Positions 12,370 to 25,700 of a stretch of DNA of 64,000 bases are shown one piece after another; position 1 is the first letter of the stretch; each line of letters starts with the position of its first letter. Under the pieces are notes generated by a model. It did no database searches. It was not told the origin of the DNA and worked only from the letters and a program-made list of their open reading frames with translations. Source of the stretch: Carallia brachiata (lineage: Eukaryota; Streptophyta; Magnoliopsida; Malpighiales; Rhizophoraceae); contig JADCRB010000065.1 in NCBI GenBank assembly GCA_021464245.1, positions 1,248,689 through 1,312,688 of the forward strand. The letters are read 5' to 3'. The translations under genes and the position numbers were made by a program.

Positions 12370-14054
12370 GTGTATAAAACGCTTAGTTTTTTGTGTACGG
12401 AGAGAACTGGTGAGATCAAGCTCGGGATTATTGATATGTTGGGGTCATTGTACCATATAGTGCTGTTAAATTGATTGTTAGGACTCAGCTTAGGCGTAAT
12501 TAGGCGATGCAGATAATGTTTGTTGGGTATTATCATATGTTGTTGTGACATAGGGCTTCTACAGAATTTGTTGCGATAAACCTGAAGTCGAGAGGTAGTG
12601 ACCTTTCCTGCGTGGCCATAGCACATTCCTGCGTGCAAACTGCCACACCGCACCTATGTTAATTGGTTAGGTTTTATTTATTTCTTCCTGGTCTGGATTT
12701 TTTGTTTTTTTTTGTGCTCCTAGCACGAGGTGTTCCCACACGCTTTGTGTGTGAGATTAATCTTCGCTTGTGATACTAAAGTTGCTGTAATCTCCTGGTC
12801 TGGTGCGATACCGATATTGCATGAAAAATGGCTGGAAGGTAGGTGGAAGCGCCGACTAAAGGGGAATCACAATTTGAGCACCTCTTTGAGAGCAAATGAC
12901 GGAATATTTATAGTTTGATAGCTTATTATTTAAAAGTGCTATTCAAAAACATAAATGATTGGATATTCAAAATGTCATTGCTCGCACTTGCATTGCTATT
13001 ACCTTTCTCCTTCTAATTATTGTGTACTAATATTAAATCAATTTGAGTGTAAATAATAAATTCTCATTATAACAGAAGAATGAAATGTTCAAAAGTCAAA
13101 AAGAAATCATCAGAACTAAGGGCATTATCTGAACTCCTTTCACAAAGTTCTGTAATGCTTGTATATTTCATCCTTCTTGAAAATTATGACCCAAAAGAGG
13201 GGGAAAAGAAAGGGATTGTGCAAGCAGCTCAACACTATGAGAAGAGGAAAAGCTTACTGTTACAAAGTGCTCTGCACAAGGTATCTGTATAATTGAAACT
13301 ATAAAGAATATTGTACACAAACATGCTCACGGTCATGCTTACCCCTGGTTTGGATCTTTTATTATTTAGCCGTGACACCAGAGGAAGATTACAGCAAATT
13401 TGATTACAGAGAAATAGCAACATGCTGCTTATCTACCAAGTGACTTATCTGCAAACACAGAAATAACCACATAAGATGAATGTCACAAAGCACAATGGAA
13501 TCTGCGCTCAGGATAACTGAGTAGAATATGAGGTGCGACTTATGTTGTTATTAATATATATGTATAATATACAAAGTTATAGCAGAAACTGAAAATACTC
13601 AAAGTTGAGAACACATCGAATACCATAGAAAGCGAGGCAAGATCTTCAAAATTTCAATTAACCCGACGAATGTGATTTTCCCCTTTTTTGGTGGACTCTG
13701 AAATAGATTTTACTACCAATATAATGCATCTCTTCTCGCTTCTCAGGTTATTCCATCAACATAAAGCTTATGCATGACTGATATTGCATTTTTTTCTCTC
13801 AGTTGCAAGTCATACAGATAGAACTTATTCCAGCCATTAAGTGTCAAAAAGTCTTCCAAAACAACTGTATTTAATGCCCTTTCTGATAAGATTTCGTCAT
13901 GGCTGATCTAGTTGTGAAATCAAACATTTCCATTTACTATTTCACGTGTGAAAATTTGATTCAACTGTTATCAGGTGAGGAGGTGACATACAAGGGAATG
14001 ACGAGTATTTGTATCCCACATTCTAATCAAATGTGGCTTCACGCCAGTCATAAA
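12370..14054. other. Intergenic region between convergent RING and RPE genes
   Basis: Both neighbours point their 3' ends into this 1.7-kb region, so it holds both 3' UTRs and terminator-side sequence. Small open frames (for example 13080-13292) lack any family signature. No RNA gene or complete element seen. Confidence 0.6.
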
Positions 14055-17000
14055 TCACACAGCTACTGCCACTGGCTTTTTGCTGGTTTTGATTCCTCTT
14101 ATTGCTGTGAGAAAAGTTTGTCACAAAATTAGGTTAAATAACGTCAACTTATCAACCATAAAATATCAATAGAAGCTCAGTTACCTTCAGCATAATCCTT
14201 AGCTCCAAATACAGCTGAACCAGCAACTATGGCGTTCGCACCAGCCTCAATAACCTATCAGCAAAGAAGTAGATGGGATCTTGCTGATCACATGAAATGT
14301 ACCAAAATAGCTTATTTTGATACTGAATAGGCGCTACATTATTTTCTTTGAAAATTGCGAAAAAATATTAGAACATTTTCCAGTCGAACAAATCAACGTC
14401 TCATTCACTTCATTTCCACCCTTAAACCCCTTGTCTTTTTCGATTCCAAGTGTAGAATAAATTGTCCTCAAGGATAGTGAACAAGAGAATCCAAAATAAT
14501 TCTAAATACTACATGCTAAGGAATGGTTTACGTGGGCATATTGACTGTTTTAGAAACCCCCTTGACTGAATTTGATTGTCAAACGATATCCCTTATTCTT
14601 CACTTGCGAAAGTGAGTTATAAGAATCTCAAAATACAGTTTGAATTGAGAGACAAAAATTTTCTACGGATCATCCAAACAGTGGCAAATATCAAAAGTAA
14701 CTAAGCAAATGAAGTAGATACCTTATATGCATTTTTCGGACCAACACCACCATCCACCTCAATCCATGGGTTTACTCCCTGCATATAGAATCACAGCTCA
14801 TGAGTTAGCCATTCATAAGGTGAGCAATATATGAACCAAAATGTGAGGCAAATACATGCACAGGATGATTATACCTTTTCTGCACACAATCTTCTCAAAT
14901 CCGAGATTTTCCTAACTTGACTCTCAATGAAGCTCTGCCCCCCAAAACCAGGGTTCACCGACATAATTAACACCAGGTCGACAACTGTCAATATTACAAA
15001 TATAATATATAGAGGTCATCAAAATGCATTTTCAATTGCCAAGTGGTTGCCAATTACAAGATACAGCACTGGTTACCATTTTTCTGAAAGAAGCTTCTTA
15101 TTTCTTTCCTTCTTACGGATACAGATGCTTTCTTCAGAAGTTGAAAATTAAAAGGAGCCATCATTGTAGCATTTATTTCTCAGTTTCAATTAGGACTAAG
15201 TCACACACATAATGCAACACAAAGGCTTCCAATCTTATCCACCAATGGTAGCCATTCACCATTATGCAAAAATAGTGGTATCAAGTAACCAGATGTCACT
15301 CCTTGGAGGTTTTAAATTTAAACATGTCTCCAATTTCATATTCTGTGCCCAGCCATATAAAAGCAGAAATGCAGCCATATAAACAGTAGGACACTTGACA
15401 GAAAGTTCAGATTATAGCAGTCATATTTTAAAACTTATCCAATGCGTCAAAACCCAATAAAGGGATAAAAGGAACTTGAGAGAAACAAGGGATAGAAAAC
15501 TAACCATCAAGGACACATTCTATAGCGCTCAGTGGAGTAGCAGGGTTTAGGACAACTCCAGCTTTAGCTCCAAGATCTTTTATCTAATTTGCAAGACAAC
15601 AGAACAAGCTGTAACATGTCAACCACTGTAACAAAAATGAGAAAAAGCAATTTGGCAACAAACTTATATAATCAAGTTTTATAAAGATAAAAGAGGTAAA
15701 AAGACGTCAGTAAGTTCTCTTAGAGTCATATCCAATAAAAGCACAAATGACTTTGTCCACGTGTTTCTACAAAAAATAATTTGGCATAAATTTTCAACAA
15801 ATAGTTAATATCTCTCCTTTTACCCATCGCTGCAATAAATGGATATCAACATCCTTACATTAATGGGAAAAAATATTTTTGTTGCTAATAAGGAGTATAG
15901 AGGACTAGTTTTTTTTGACTTCTAATGAAAGATGCTGCTTATCAATTCTGATATCTTAACAACAGACTAAGGTGTAACAAAAATAAGACCTGGTTTAGGG
16001 TTCGATGCAAATGGATTGTAGAAGACTGTTCACAGTGAACACTGACTATGTCAGCTCCAGCCTTGATAAAATCAGGCACTCGTTGTTCAGGTTCGACAAT
16101 CATCTGTAGTGGTTAATCTGCTATTAAAAACAGGCTTTCATTGAATTTTGGGCAACATCAAATGAGATCTAGACAAGGAATAATACCAAATGTACATCCA
16201 GAGGAAGATCTGTCACTGGGCGCAAAGCACCCACCACAAGAGGTCCAATTGTGATGTTTGGAACGAAACGACCATCCATTACATCAACATGAATCCAATC
16301 ACAACCTGCCATCTCCACAGCTTTTACCTATGCCAAATGAAAGAGTCTTAATGGCTATAGAATAGTGCAACATTGCACCGAGGCCACAGCATTGGAAAGA
16401 ATTCAGAAATAAAACAAAATCCTTTTCCAAGCAACATGTGTTAAGTATTCAAACCTGCTCTCCTAACTTTGAAAAATTAGCAGAGAGAATAGAAGGGGAG
16501 ACAATAATGTCACTTTTAGAGAACTTATCAACCCTAGCTGTCGCCTTCACTATGGGTGAATTTTTCTCCTGCACATCAGATTAACTTGTGTGATTTACAC
16601 TTCTTGAAGCCATCTTGAAGAAAGTCACAAGCAAAGGAGAAGCAAAAAGAGTTTTAGCATCACGTACATTACAAAAACAATGTCAGGCAAATCCTAGGGT
16701 TCATAGGTTGGTGGAATGCAGGACAGAAAATCACCAATGGAATTCTCAAACAATAGAAACAAAAATGCATATATGCCTCGTTTGCGGAAAAGTGTACCTA
16801 ATATGCCAGTCAGATTCATAGCTGCTATGCAATTTTTCCTGACAAATATGCTACAAGCAGAACTGAAAATAAGCAAGGCCCAAACCCAACATACCAAATC
16901 ATTACAAGACAAATGCATTCCTCGTTCTGCTTCTTTAACAAACAATAGTCAGAGTTGAACAAAAAATTCTCAATGGTTAACACATCAAAAGCCACAAAGA

Positions 17001-17355
17001 AGGCCTCTGACTTACAATTTTAAGCCCATAACAACAACATGCAGAATCAACTACTCACAAAAATGAAATACATAGTTTCACATAATTCCAACAAAAAAAT
17101 ATTAAAAAAAAAAGAAGAAAACATTGGGGCTTCGAACCCGGAGATTCGGTTTGATTTTATTCCACTTTCAACCTTCAAAACATAAACAATACAAAGACCC
17201 AATGAGATTCAATGCAAGAAACGTTTATAAGAAGTAGAAAGGCAGTACCTTGTAAAAGTGAGTGAAGTGGGTCGGGAAAGACGAGTCTTTTGGAGGCTAA
17301 GTCCCCCTCCAAACCCATTTATTTGAGTTGATGAACACAAGGAAGCCGTTGACAT
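14055..17355 (-). CDS. RPE: Chloroplast ribulose-phosphate 3-epimerase
   Basis: Interconverts ribulose 5-phosphate and xylulose 5-phosphate in the Calvin cycle and oxidative pentose phosphate pathway. Nine exons: 17355-17249, 16568-16455, 16327-16187, 16103-15990, 15583-15505, 14984-14875, 14778-14722, 14254-14185 and 14104-14055. Exon 1 encodes a Ser/Thr-rich transit peptide ([17 protein letters not shown]). The TIM barrel begins at [20 protein letters not shown] and contains [45 protein letters not shown] and [10 protein letters not shown], supplying the family's metal ligands (His and Asp of HVD, His of DVHL, Asp of EVDGG). All phases agree except exon 1 to 2: the T5 run at 16561-16565 (A5 in the gene) is one base short, and a literal reading stops a few codons into exon 2. 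With it restored the protein is about 280 residues, the usual plant length. As a single conserved photosynthetic enzyme, an assembly error is the simpler explanation. Confidence 0.95.
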
Positions 17356-17357
17356 CT

Positions 17358-17395
17358 CTCTCTCTCTCTCTCTATATCTATATCTCTCTCTCTGT
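17358..17395. repeat. CT/GA microsatellite in the RPE 5' leader
   Basis: A run of CT dinucleotides interrupted by TATATCTATAT lies a few bases upstream of the RPE start codon (GA-rich on the coding strand). GA/CT tracts are common in plant 5' leaders; a regulatory role is only possible. Confidence 0.85.
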
Positions 17396-17899
17396 GTTAA
17401 TATTAATTAACGGTCGGGCAGGGAAAGATTGATAGTTTGGTTTGGTCTGTTGATTGGGGTGTTTCTTTCTATGCCACCAAGATTTCGGGAGATGAGGAAA
17501 ATTATTTTAACAAAAAAAAGAGGACTTGTTAAAATGGTTTCGGAGATATTCAAGAGGAAAATATTTTTTTTTTTGGTTTACAAGAGGAAAATAATTTGTG
17601 CTAAAGACACGTGTCTTCTTGGATTTCGGAGGTTGTTTTCTTATCGGAAATGGTTGGCGCTCCACCGATTTGGGCCCATAATTCAGTTAAACTATTTACG
17701 TCTATTGTCTCGCGCTGAAAAAAAAGATTAAAATAATAAGAAAGTAAAATTATTTAGTTTAATTTTAAAGTAATACTGCACATATATATGTGCATATAGA
17801 GTAATCAATAAATTTTTAAAAAATAATTTTTACAAATTTTAATTAAAATTCACTTAAAAAATCATTTTTGTAACGCCATAATCTTTAAAAAAAAATTCA

Positions 17900-17903
<4 letters not shown>

Positions 17904-17945
<42 letters not shown>
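17904..17945. repeat. AT dinucleotide microsatellite
   Basis: About twenty AT/TA units with one CA interruption, in the spacer upstream of RPE. Confidence 0.9.
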
Positions 17946-18043
17946 TGGGTAGGTTTTTGTGACAAACTTATTGTGAACCTCTTTAATTTGGGTTAGAGAA
18001 GAGCAGTTTCATTTCGGCAAAATTATAGATCGGCTGTCTTTTA

Positions 18044-19289
18044 GGCCATATTTGGAGACGCTATTAATTTTTTATTACTGTTTCTTATTTTTTATTTTTT
18101 TGTTTTTATTGTTTATTGAATTTTTGTATTTATTGTTGTCCATTTTTTTTTACAAGAAAAAAAAAGTAGATAAAAAAAAGCTAGTGAGAGATATGGTAAA
18201 AAGAGTATGAATAGAGAAAGAAAAAAAAGAAGAGAGAGAGAGAGTAGAGAGAGAATGAGTAGAGAGAAAAAGGAGAGAAAAATAGGGTAAAGAGAACATG
18301 AGTAGAGAGAATGAAAGAGAGAGAAAACAGAGAGTGTAGAAAAAGAATGAGTAAAGAAAATGGTAGAGAGAGAAAAATAAAAGAGAGAGGACAGAGAGAG
18401 AATGAGTAGAGAAATTAGTAAAGCGAGAAAAAGAAGAGAGAGTATGGCTAAAGGTAGAATGAATAGAGAGAATTATAGAGCGTGAAAAAAGAAGAGAGTG
18501 TGAATAGAGAGTGAATGATAGAGAGAGAAAAAGGAAAGAGTGTGAACAGAGACAGAATGGTAAAGAGAGAAAAAGGGTAGAGAGAATCAGAAAAGAGAAT
18601 GGTAAACGAAAAAAATGAGAATGAGGGTAGGAGGTGAATGGTAGAGAGAGACAAAATGAGAGAGAGAGGTTAGAGAGAGAATGAAAAAGAATAGTAGAGT
18701 GAAAAAAAAGAGTGTTGGTAGGGAGTGAATGGTAGAGATGGAAACATAAGAGAGATAGGGTAGAGAGAGAATCAGTAGACAAAATGATTGAGAGAGAAAA
18801 AGGAAAGAGAGAGTGGATAGAAGAAGAATGAGTAGAGAAAATGAGAGAGAAACAAAGAGTAGAGAGAGAATGAGTAGAGCGAATTGTAGAGATAGAACGA
18901 GGAAAGAGAGAAGATAGAAAAAGAATGAGTAAAGAGAATAACAGAGATAAAAAAAAGAAAAGAGAGAGGATAGAGAGAGAAAGCATAGAGAGAGAAAGAA
19001 TACAGAGAGAAAAAATGGAGAAGGATAAAGAGAAGATTAGTAGAGAGAAATATAGTGAAGAGGGTAGACAGAGAGAGAAAAAGTTGTGAAACAAGTATAG
19101 AAAAAAAAGTGAAAAACAAGATAAGAAAGTATCTTTTATTATTTTCTCATTCTATTTTTTTCTTTGAAAAATGCTTTTATGTTTTCAATAAAAAAAACAA
19201 AAAACAAAAACGATAACAAATATGTTTCATATTTTTTTTTATAAAAAATAAACAGAAAACAAGAAAAAAAAAACCATATCAAACGAAGC
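18044..19289. mobile_element. TWA-flanked element with polypurine tandem array
   Basis: The element is bounded by TTA at 18041-18043 and TTA at 19290-19292, a 3-bp target duplication of the kind made by PIF/Harbinger-type elements. Its ends are imperfect inverted repeats: GGCCATATTTGGAGACG on the left and, inverted, GGCTTCGTTTGATATGG on the right, both followed by T-rich sequence. The interior from about 18165 to 19130 is almost pure purine on the plus strand. It is built from degenerate units of roughly 45-57 bp, each with a GAATGAGTAGAGA-like core (near 18253, 18345, 18400, 18457). It codes for nothing recognisable. Superfamily is inferred from target duplication only. Confidence 0.65.
18165..19130. 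repeat. Degenerate purine-only tandem repeat
   Basis: Close to 1 kb in which the plus strand is nearly all A and G, in diverged tandem units with the recurring core GAATGAGTAGAGAG and spacers of GAGAGAAAAAG. The long Ser/Leu/Phe-rich open frame on the minus strand (18150-19094) is a by-product of TCT/CTC composition and is not a gene. The mirror-like purine tract could adopt triplex (H-DNA) structure. Confidence 0.85.
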
Positions 19290-19782
19290 CTTAGATAACC
19301 CCCGGCCCTTGGCATGGCATGAGCCTTACCCTTATGATAAAGAAACTCAACAAACTGGCGACTACAAAAGGACAGCAACCAAGAAAACACCAAAAAAAAA
19401 AAAACTTGAATGATGTTGCAGTTAAAAAAAATTGGAACAGCTGAGGACCTCGAATTCGGATAACAACCAGGAACCAATTAATTCCAGAGGAAGGATGGCT
19501 ATTGAAGATTGACCATGTACCCTACCCTTAGCACAAAACCACTTAAAACTTTATAAGTACTATGAAGACCAAAAAATGAACGGGAAAAAAAAAAGGGGTT
19601 TCCACTTTTCAATATGTAGGCAATTTGTACGAATCAGTGTGTTATTTTCATATTTTGTAAGGGTCACAACATGCTATCACAAAAGAAACCATATCTAACC
19701 ATGCTATCACAAAATTGATCTGAACATATTGCCTTAGAACCCAGCTACCCCAGGTTGGTGCAATTTCAAAGCAGGGTAGCCC

Positions 19783-22700
19783 TCAATCAGAATCTGACAG
19801 TGGCATCTGGTAAGCATCTTTTGGTTCTACGTCAGTTATGGAAGGAGATGGATCCTTTGATGCATTTCTTGTTCCATCTCTGTGCATTTGTCTAGTTTCG
19901 TCCTGCCAAGATATGTACCCAGATGTAATCAAAGTACTTTATATGTACTTTATAGTTATCGGTGAAGACATGCCTGAAGTAAATGATCTAAAACTAAAAA
20001 ACAGAAGCAGCAATTAAATTTGCACATTTTAAATGTTGAAGCATCTAATATACAGCTGGAGGATAATGAAGACAAGATGAAGCAAGCACACTAAAATTTT
20101 CTGATAGGCATTTATGAATTAGACGACCAAAAGTGGTTGTTGGAATTATGGGCATAAAAATGATTTGCAACTTGCTAGAGCAAATGAGCATAATTTCATT
20201 CTTGCTAACATATATTGCTCTGTGTGGAAGTGTTGCGTTTGATATCCAAAGGCAAGAGATCCAACAAACAATGAGGTTTAGATTTGACTAGTCGAATATA
20301 GAAACAAAAGCATGAGCTCATGAAGTCATCAGACTATAATATACCTCAGTAGTTGAATCTATCGGTCTTCTGGATTGAATGACTTGACTCCTCGTCAACC
20401 ATGTGGTACCAAAAGATAATAAAGCTCCCAAAAGTAATATTGGGCCAATCCTTGGATCTCCCACACAGCCATAAATTCTGTTTATCATGCTGTAGATATT
20501 GTGCTTAATTCCACTGCTTCTGGAAAGAATGCTTTGGGCACCCCTTGACCATATGGGATCTGAATCCTCAGGGACAAGTGGAACAGCTCGTGATCTCTGT
20601 ATCAAAAACAGAGAAACGCTTCAGGAAAGAAGGGAAAGTGCAAAAAGAGAGCACCAGACAATCATTCAAATACGAGTACGAAGACATATCATGAAACCTA
20701 CAAAAGAGAACTGCATCATCTTACTAAATAAGAGGAATACCAGTGAATTTAAAAGGAAACTTCTGGAATGTGTCGAATAGTTCCTGGATATCTCACTAGA
20801 TAAGGAGGAATACCAGTGAATTTCATTTTATCAACTTTTAACTAATATATCATTAGAAATGCAGCTCCCATGGCTAGGTCAAATTCAGAGGGTTTAGCTC
20901 ACACTCAATTAGTCTGCAGCAACCAAGCTAAAAACTGTTTAATTTCTAGTCCCTGTTTGCTCCGTAAAACACTGAACCACTAAGGACACATTTCTCCATT
21001 TAACTATTTATTGTGTGTACCGTCAAATCACACTTAGAATGGAGATAGCCATCATGAAGTAGCCTTCCCCCCAAAATGATGTTATGCAGTGTTGCTAGTG
21101 GAAAAATTATGGAGCTTACAAAGACAGGCAGATCCCTGGTGTCACCATCCTGAATTGTCACTGAGATCCATCGAATGATCTGGGCCAAAATTAGATATCA
21201 GATAGAAAGAAGCAAAAAAAGTGTCTGACACGCTTCACACTTCTTAACCAAATAAAAATGACACATGAAAATCATGAGATATATATTGATGATGATTCAA
21301 TTAGTGACATTAAAACCAGGCAAAGTAGAAAACATCCAACAAAATTATCACATACCTCCGGAATTTCATTTGTACCATTGTACCTTGAAACAAGCTGGGA
21401 TATAGGAACCATATCCTCATCGTCTGATAGATTCCAGACATTCTTCTGTTTTCTCTTGACTTTAGCATCATCCTCAGTTGTGTTCTTTTTGTAAAGGATG
21501 ATAAATAACCTGGGTACATCAATTAGACCCCTCCTTGGTCCACAAGCATCATAGCCGGCATCAACATGCAGGTAGTATAAGCAATATTTCTGGATAATAC
21601 TCAATAAAGTTAGTGGCTTATGGTACAAAAGACTCAAGGATTAACATTGCCACAAGTGTGGCTTTGGGGAAAACAGACTAGAATATTAACACAAATCCTT
21701 CAATGTGCAAATAAAATTACGTAGAATATGCTCCAAAGGGCAATGATACAATTAGAAGGGGAGTGATTCTCCCTCATGTTAAGACTTCCATCCTTCATAA
21801 TGTATATAATCCCAGTATGTCAGTATTACAATGTTTCATTCTGCATGCGCCAAGCAAATGAGCTTTCTCAAAGAGGTGGCAATTAAAAATGAAGTCTTCC
21901 CTCAGTTTAGTGCTTCCCGCCTACATAATGTATCAACCCGAGCACATCAAAATTACAATATTTTGTTCGGCATCCACAATGCACAGCAACTTTCTTGAAT
22001 AAATTTTACTTAATGAATTCTACTCCTACATGCAACAACTAGACAGAAAATTCTCCAGGATCATGTGCTGCAACAATGTTGCCGCACTAAGGAATTTTCT
22101 AGCAGGCAAATGTGCAAAGCGCATCCACAAATTGTGTGATGCTCTCACGATCTGATATGTCACTAATAATGACAAGAAATGGCGAGTAATTAGGTTCACT
22201 GAATCTGCAAATGAATTTAGCACTCCAGCTGTGCTCCAAAAGACGATGATGCAAGCCAAAATTGAGTCAACTAAATGGATGCAGTGCATGTGTCTGACGA
22301 AACTAGCTGACACGGGCATTTAACTCGTTAATCTTGTTAATTAAAAACTGCATAAGCAATAGATCACTGTCATGCTAAGAGACGGCTCTGAGGACATGAA
22401 TTTGAGTTTAATATATAATCCATTTTGGGCATCACCAAACAGCTTCAGCTTTTTGGTGGAATGATTTCATGACATGGTATCAAAGTCTTCATGATAAGGA
22501 GATCAGGAGTTCAAATCGCGTTGCACTTGACAGTTAATTGTAAATTTCCAGTTTGTTTAGGCCAAAGAGAGTCTAGCTTGTTCGCGCTTCCAACCAAAGA
22601 GAGTTGGGCTTTCACATGACTGGAAACATGATACACGTGAGATGGTTATCAAAAGTTTTGCACAGCTATGGCACAAAACATCCAGCAACCCATAATGAAG

Positions 22701-25700
22701 ATCATTTATAACAAATTTTAACATCATAACATATGAGTCCTCAGGAGACAGTAAACACTAGTCAGGAGATAAAACTCTCCCATCACCCAGGTAAGCAAGT
22801 TCACTTTTAAATGCATGGCGCAACAAAGGCCAATATTAGTAAAAAATGGAAGCTGGTGACTTTCTACACTCATGCTTAACTACAAATAGCCGATTACCCA
22901 GAAAAAAATATAATTCAGCGTTATTAATTCCTACAATTACATGCACAATTCTGAACCAAAGCAGCAAAACCTAGTGCAAAATCAAAATCTAATTAGCAAA
23001 TAGAAATTTCAACAGAACGAACTTGTTAATTTCTCAATATAAGATTCTGTCTTTTTTCTTCTTGTCATGAATAAATTCTGCTTTTCCAAAAAATAAGAAA
23101 GAATAGATGAAGAAGGAACTCACTTGTTGGGCTTCTCCATCGAGCCAAGCAAAGGTCACTCGTTTGTTTTTAAAAGCAGCTACCAAGAATGAAGATTGAT
23201 CTGTATCGGCTGCACCCAACTCATTATCATTTGATAACAGTTCCTGCACCCTGCGCATGGTCTATGAACTCATGTGATTCGCTACATTTTTGAGATTCAG
23301 AAAAATGAAGATAACTTGCTCAGCACAACAAGTTCAAGAAAATATTATAAATTAGCAAAACACATTTATTTTAAGATTCTCTTCCTAAGTATGCAAATTT
23401 TGTAAAACCCTACTTCCATCTTAACAAACTGCAGCCTGCATATTCATATTATGCCACCATACATCTTAAGATGGCTTAAGCCATAATAATTAATTAGGGA
23501 AGGGACACTTACTTCACGCATTTTGAGGAGTTCTGGGCCTTGCCTTCCTGCTAGAATAACACAATACCATGATAGGGTATCATTTCCCGCACGAGAATGG
23601 CCACGGGGATCACAACCAAGCTCCATTGATGCCACACTTCGTAATTGAGGCAACACTAAATGCAAAGGCATGGAAATTGATTAGAACCTTACGAAAGGTA
23701 GGTACTTATCAAACACATTAGTGATAAATGGGATTTGATTAGGAGGGATTAACAATTAACTTCAATAACATGTATTTAACTTGCTCCCAACCAACAAAAC
23801 CATTAGAAATTATGAGTATTATACAAAGCCCATCAATACTAAGAGAAGACATCAAATCAATTGCATAACTATCCATCACATAACTACCGCTATTGCACTA
23901 GTTAGAATTGTATTGCTAGCAATATATAAGTTGGATCCCCAAAGACAAGAAAATGCATGTAATTTAAGGTATCAATGGCACCATGAGAAGTGCAATGTGC
24001 TAAAATACTTTCAAGAATTTCTATGGCTGTCACGATGTAACATTTCCACTAGTGAGCTGTCAACTTGCGCACTTGAAACTATCTATATAACTTAGAAGGC
24101 CGACAATTGGGCTATGCTTCTACCACAAATTTCAACTAACCAATAATAAAGAAAATATACCTTGTTGTTGTTTATTCTTTTCCATGACATCCAAAAACCA
24201 TGAATTGTTGAAAGATCCTGCACAATAATATGCATTGATAAGCTTGCTGTATGGGTCAAAGGGCTTGTGCCCCAAATTTGTGGACACCAAAATGGAAAGA
24301 GTACGTGACATACCATGGAAGACAATAGGTTTTACGCCAGGGTCCTTAATAAAAACAATTGCAGGGGCAGATTCTACATCAAACCTGTTATTGACGATTT
24401 AAGTGCTGTCAAGTCAAATGATCCAGTAGAAAAAAGTAGAGGGCAGTCTAGGCCTTTTTTAGATGCATATGTCATGTTGTTTGCACAGTTGGCAGTATAC
24501 TAATTACAAAAGAAAGAGCATACACATATACACAGAAAATATGAAATACTAAACAACTTTTGAAAACAAAAGAGCGTATACACATACACACTCCACCAGA
24601 AAGAGAAATCCTCTTGTCGCCACAGCACAAACGCAAAAGAGGCATAAGCCCAATAATTTTTTGCAGTTTGACGTACAAATGGAGTAGCACGCTGTCCTGT
24701 TTTCGAGAAGAAGATGACTTTCACCTATAGTCAAAAGTGTACAACAGTTATATGCCACTGGAAGGTTGCACTACAATATGCACACCAAAGATGCTATTAA
24801 GTTCAGAAATTGTATGCAAAAAGAGCTCGAACAAATTAGTTTATTCTGAACAAAAAAATAAAATAGAGTGCTAGGTCATTATAGACTCATCTCTACAGTT
24901 ATTTATAATCTCCAGCTCTAAAACTACCGCTAGACCAAAAGTTCAACTGCGATCAGCTTCTCCTGCTGCTACTGGAGCTGCTGGACATTGACCTAAGAGA
25001 TGCTAGACTAGATGCAAGAAGAAACTATCTCCTCTAAAACACTCTAGGAATAACCTGCTATAATGATATCCAAACTACTGAAATCAAACAAAAGTTTTTA
25101 GGCATCAAAGTTGTTCATATCAGTAAAGCTATCACAACAGCAGCAGAAAATACCCACTGCCTATACAAACGGGAAATATGTATGCAAATTGCTGATCGTA
25201 TTTCATTACAATCACAATAAATTTGTTCTTGCAAGCAAAATAATAGCTATTAGAGCAAAGAAAGCAAAGCAGATGATTATAACAGAAAAAGAGAATAATC
25301 ATTTTTTTTCCAGTAAGAGCAATTACCTTATGTGGACTGCTTTTCTGCAAAAAATTTTGCACCTGGTATAAAAATACACTATCGTGTCATTTCAAGAAGT
25401 ATGGAAACAAAAGGTTAAAAAGGAGAGGGAGGGAGGGGGGAGAGAGAGAGAGAGAGAACTAGATGAAGATCTACAACATGAACAAGCCAGACATACTGCT
25501 GAATGAAGCAAACGTGACAGAAGATTAATAAATTCATCGTCATGCACTGTTATCATGATGGTCATGTATGTCTGCAGCCAACAAAAAACTATGAAATGAA
25601 CTTGACCATATTTGATTTTGCTTTGTCTAACTATCAACTAGTTTTGATCCAATACTATTTTTCAGATTGAGAATAATTAAGTTGACTTCTATTTAATCAA

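Noticed and set aside
13899..14132. 77-codon plus-strand frame
   Set aside because: Overlaps the last exon of the minus-strand RPE gene.
17125..17150. tRNA T-arm-like CTTCGAACCCGG in RPE intron 1
   Set aside because: The flanks do not form acceptor, D or anticodon stems.
18150..19094. 314-codon Ser/Leu/Phe-rich open frame on the minus strand
   Set aside because: It is the pyrimidine strand of the purine tandem array. The frame is open because TCT/CTC repeats contain no stop codons, and overlapping frames look alike.
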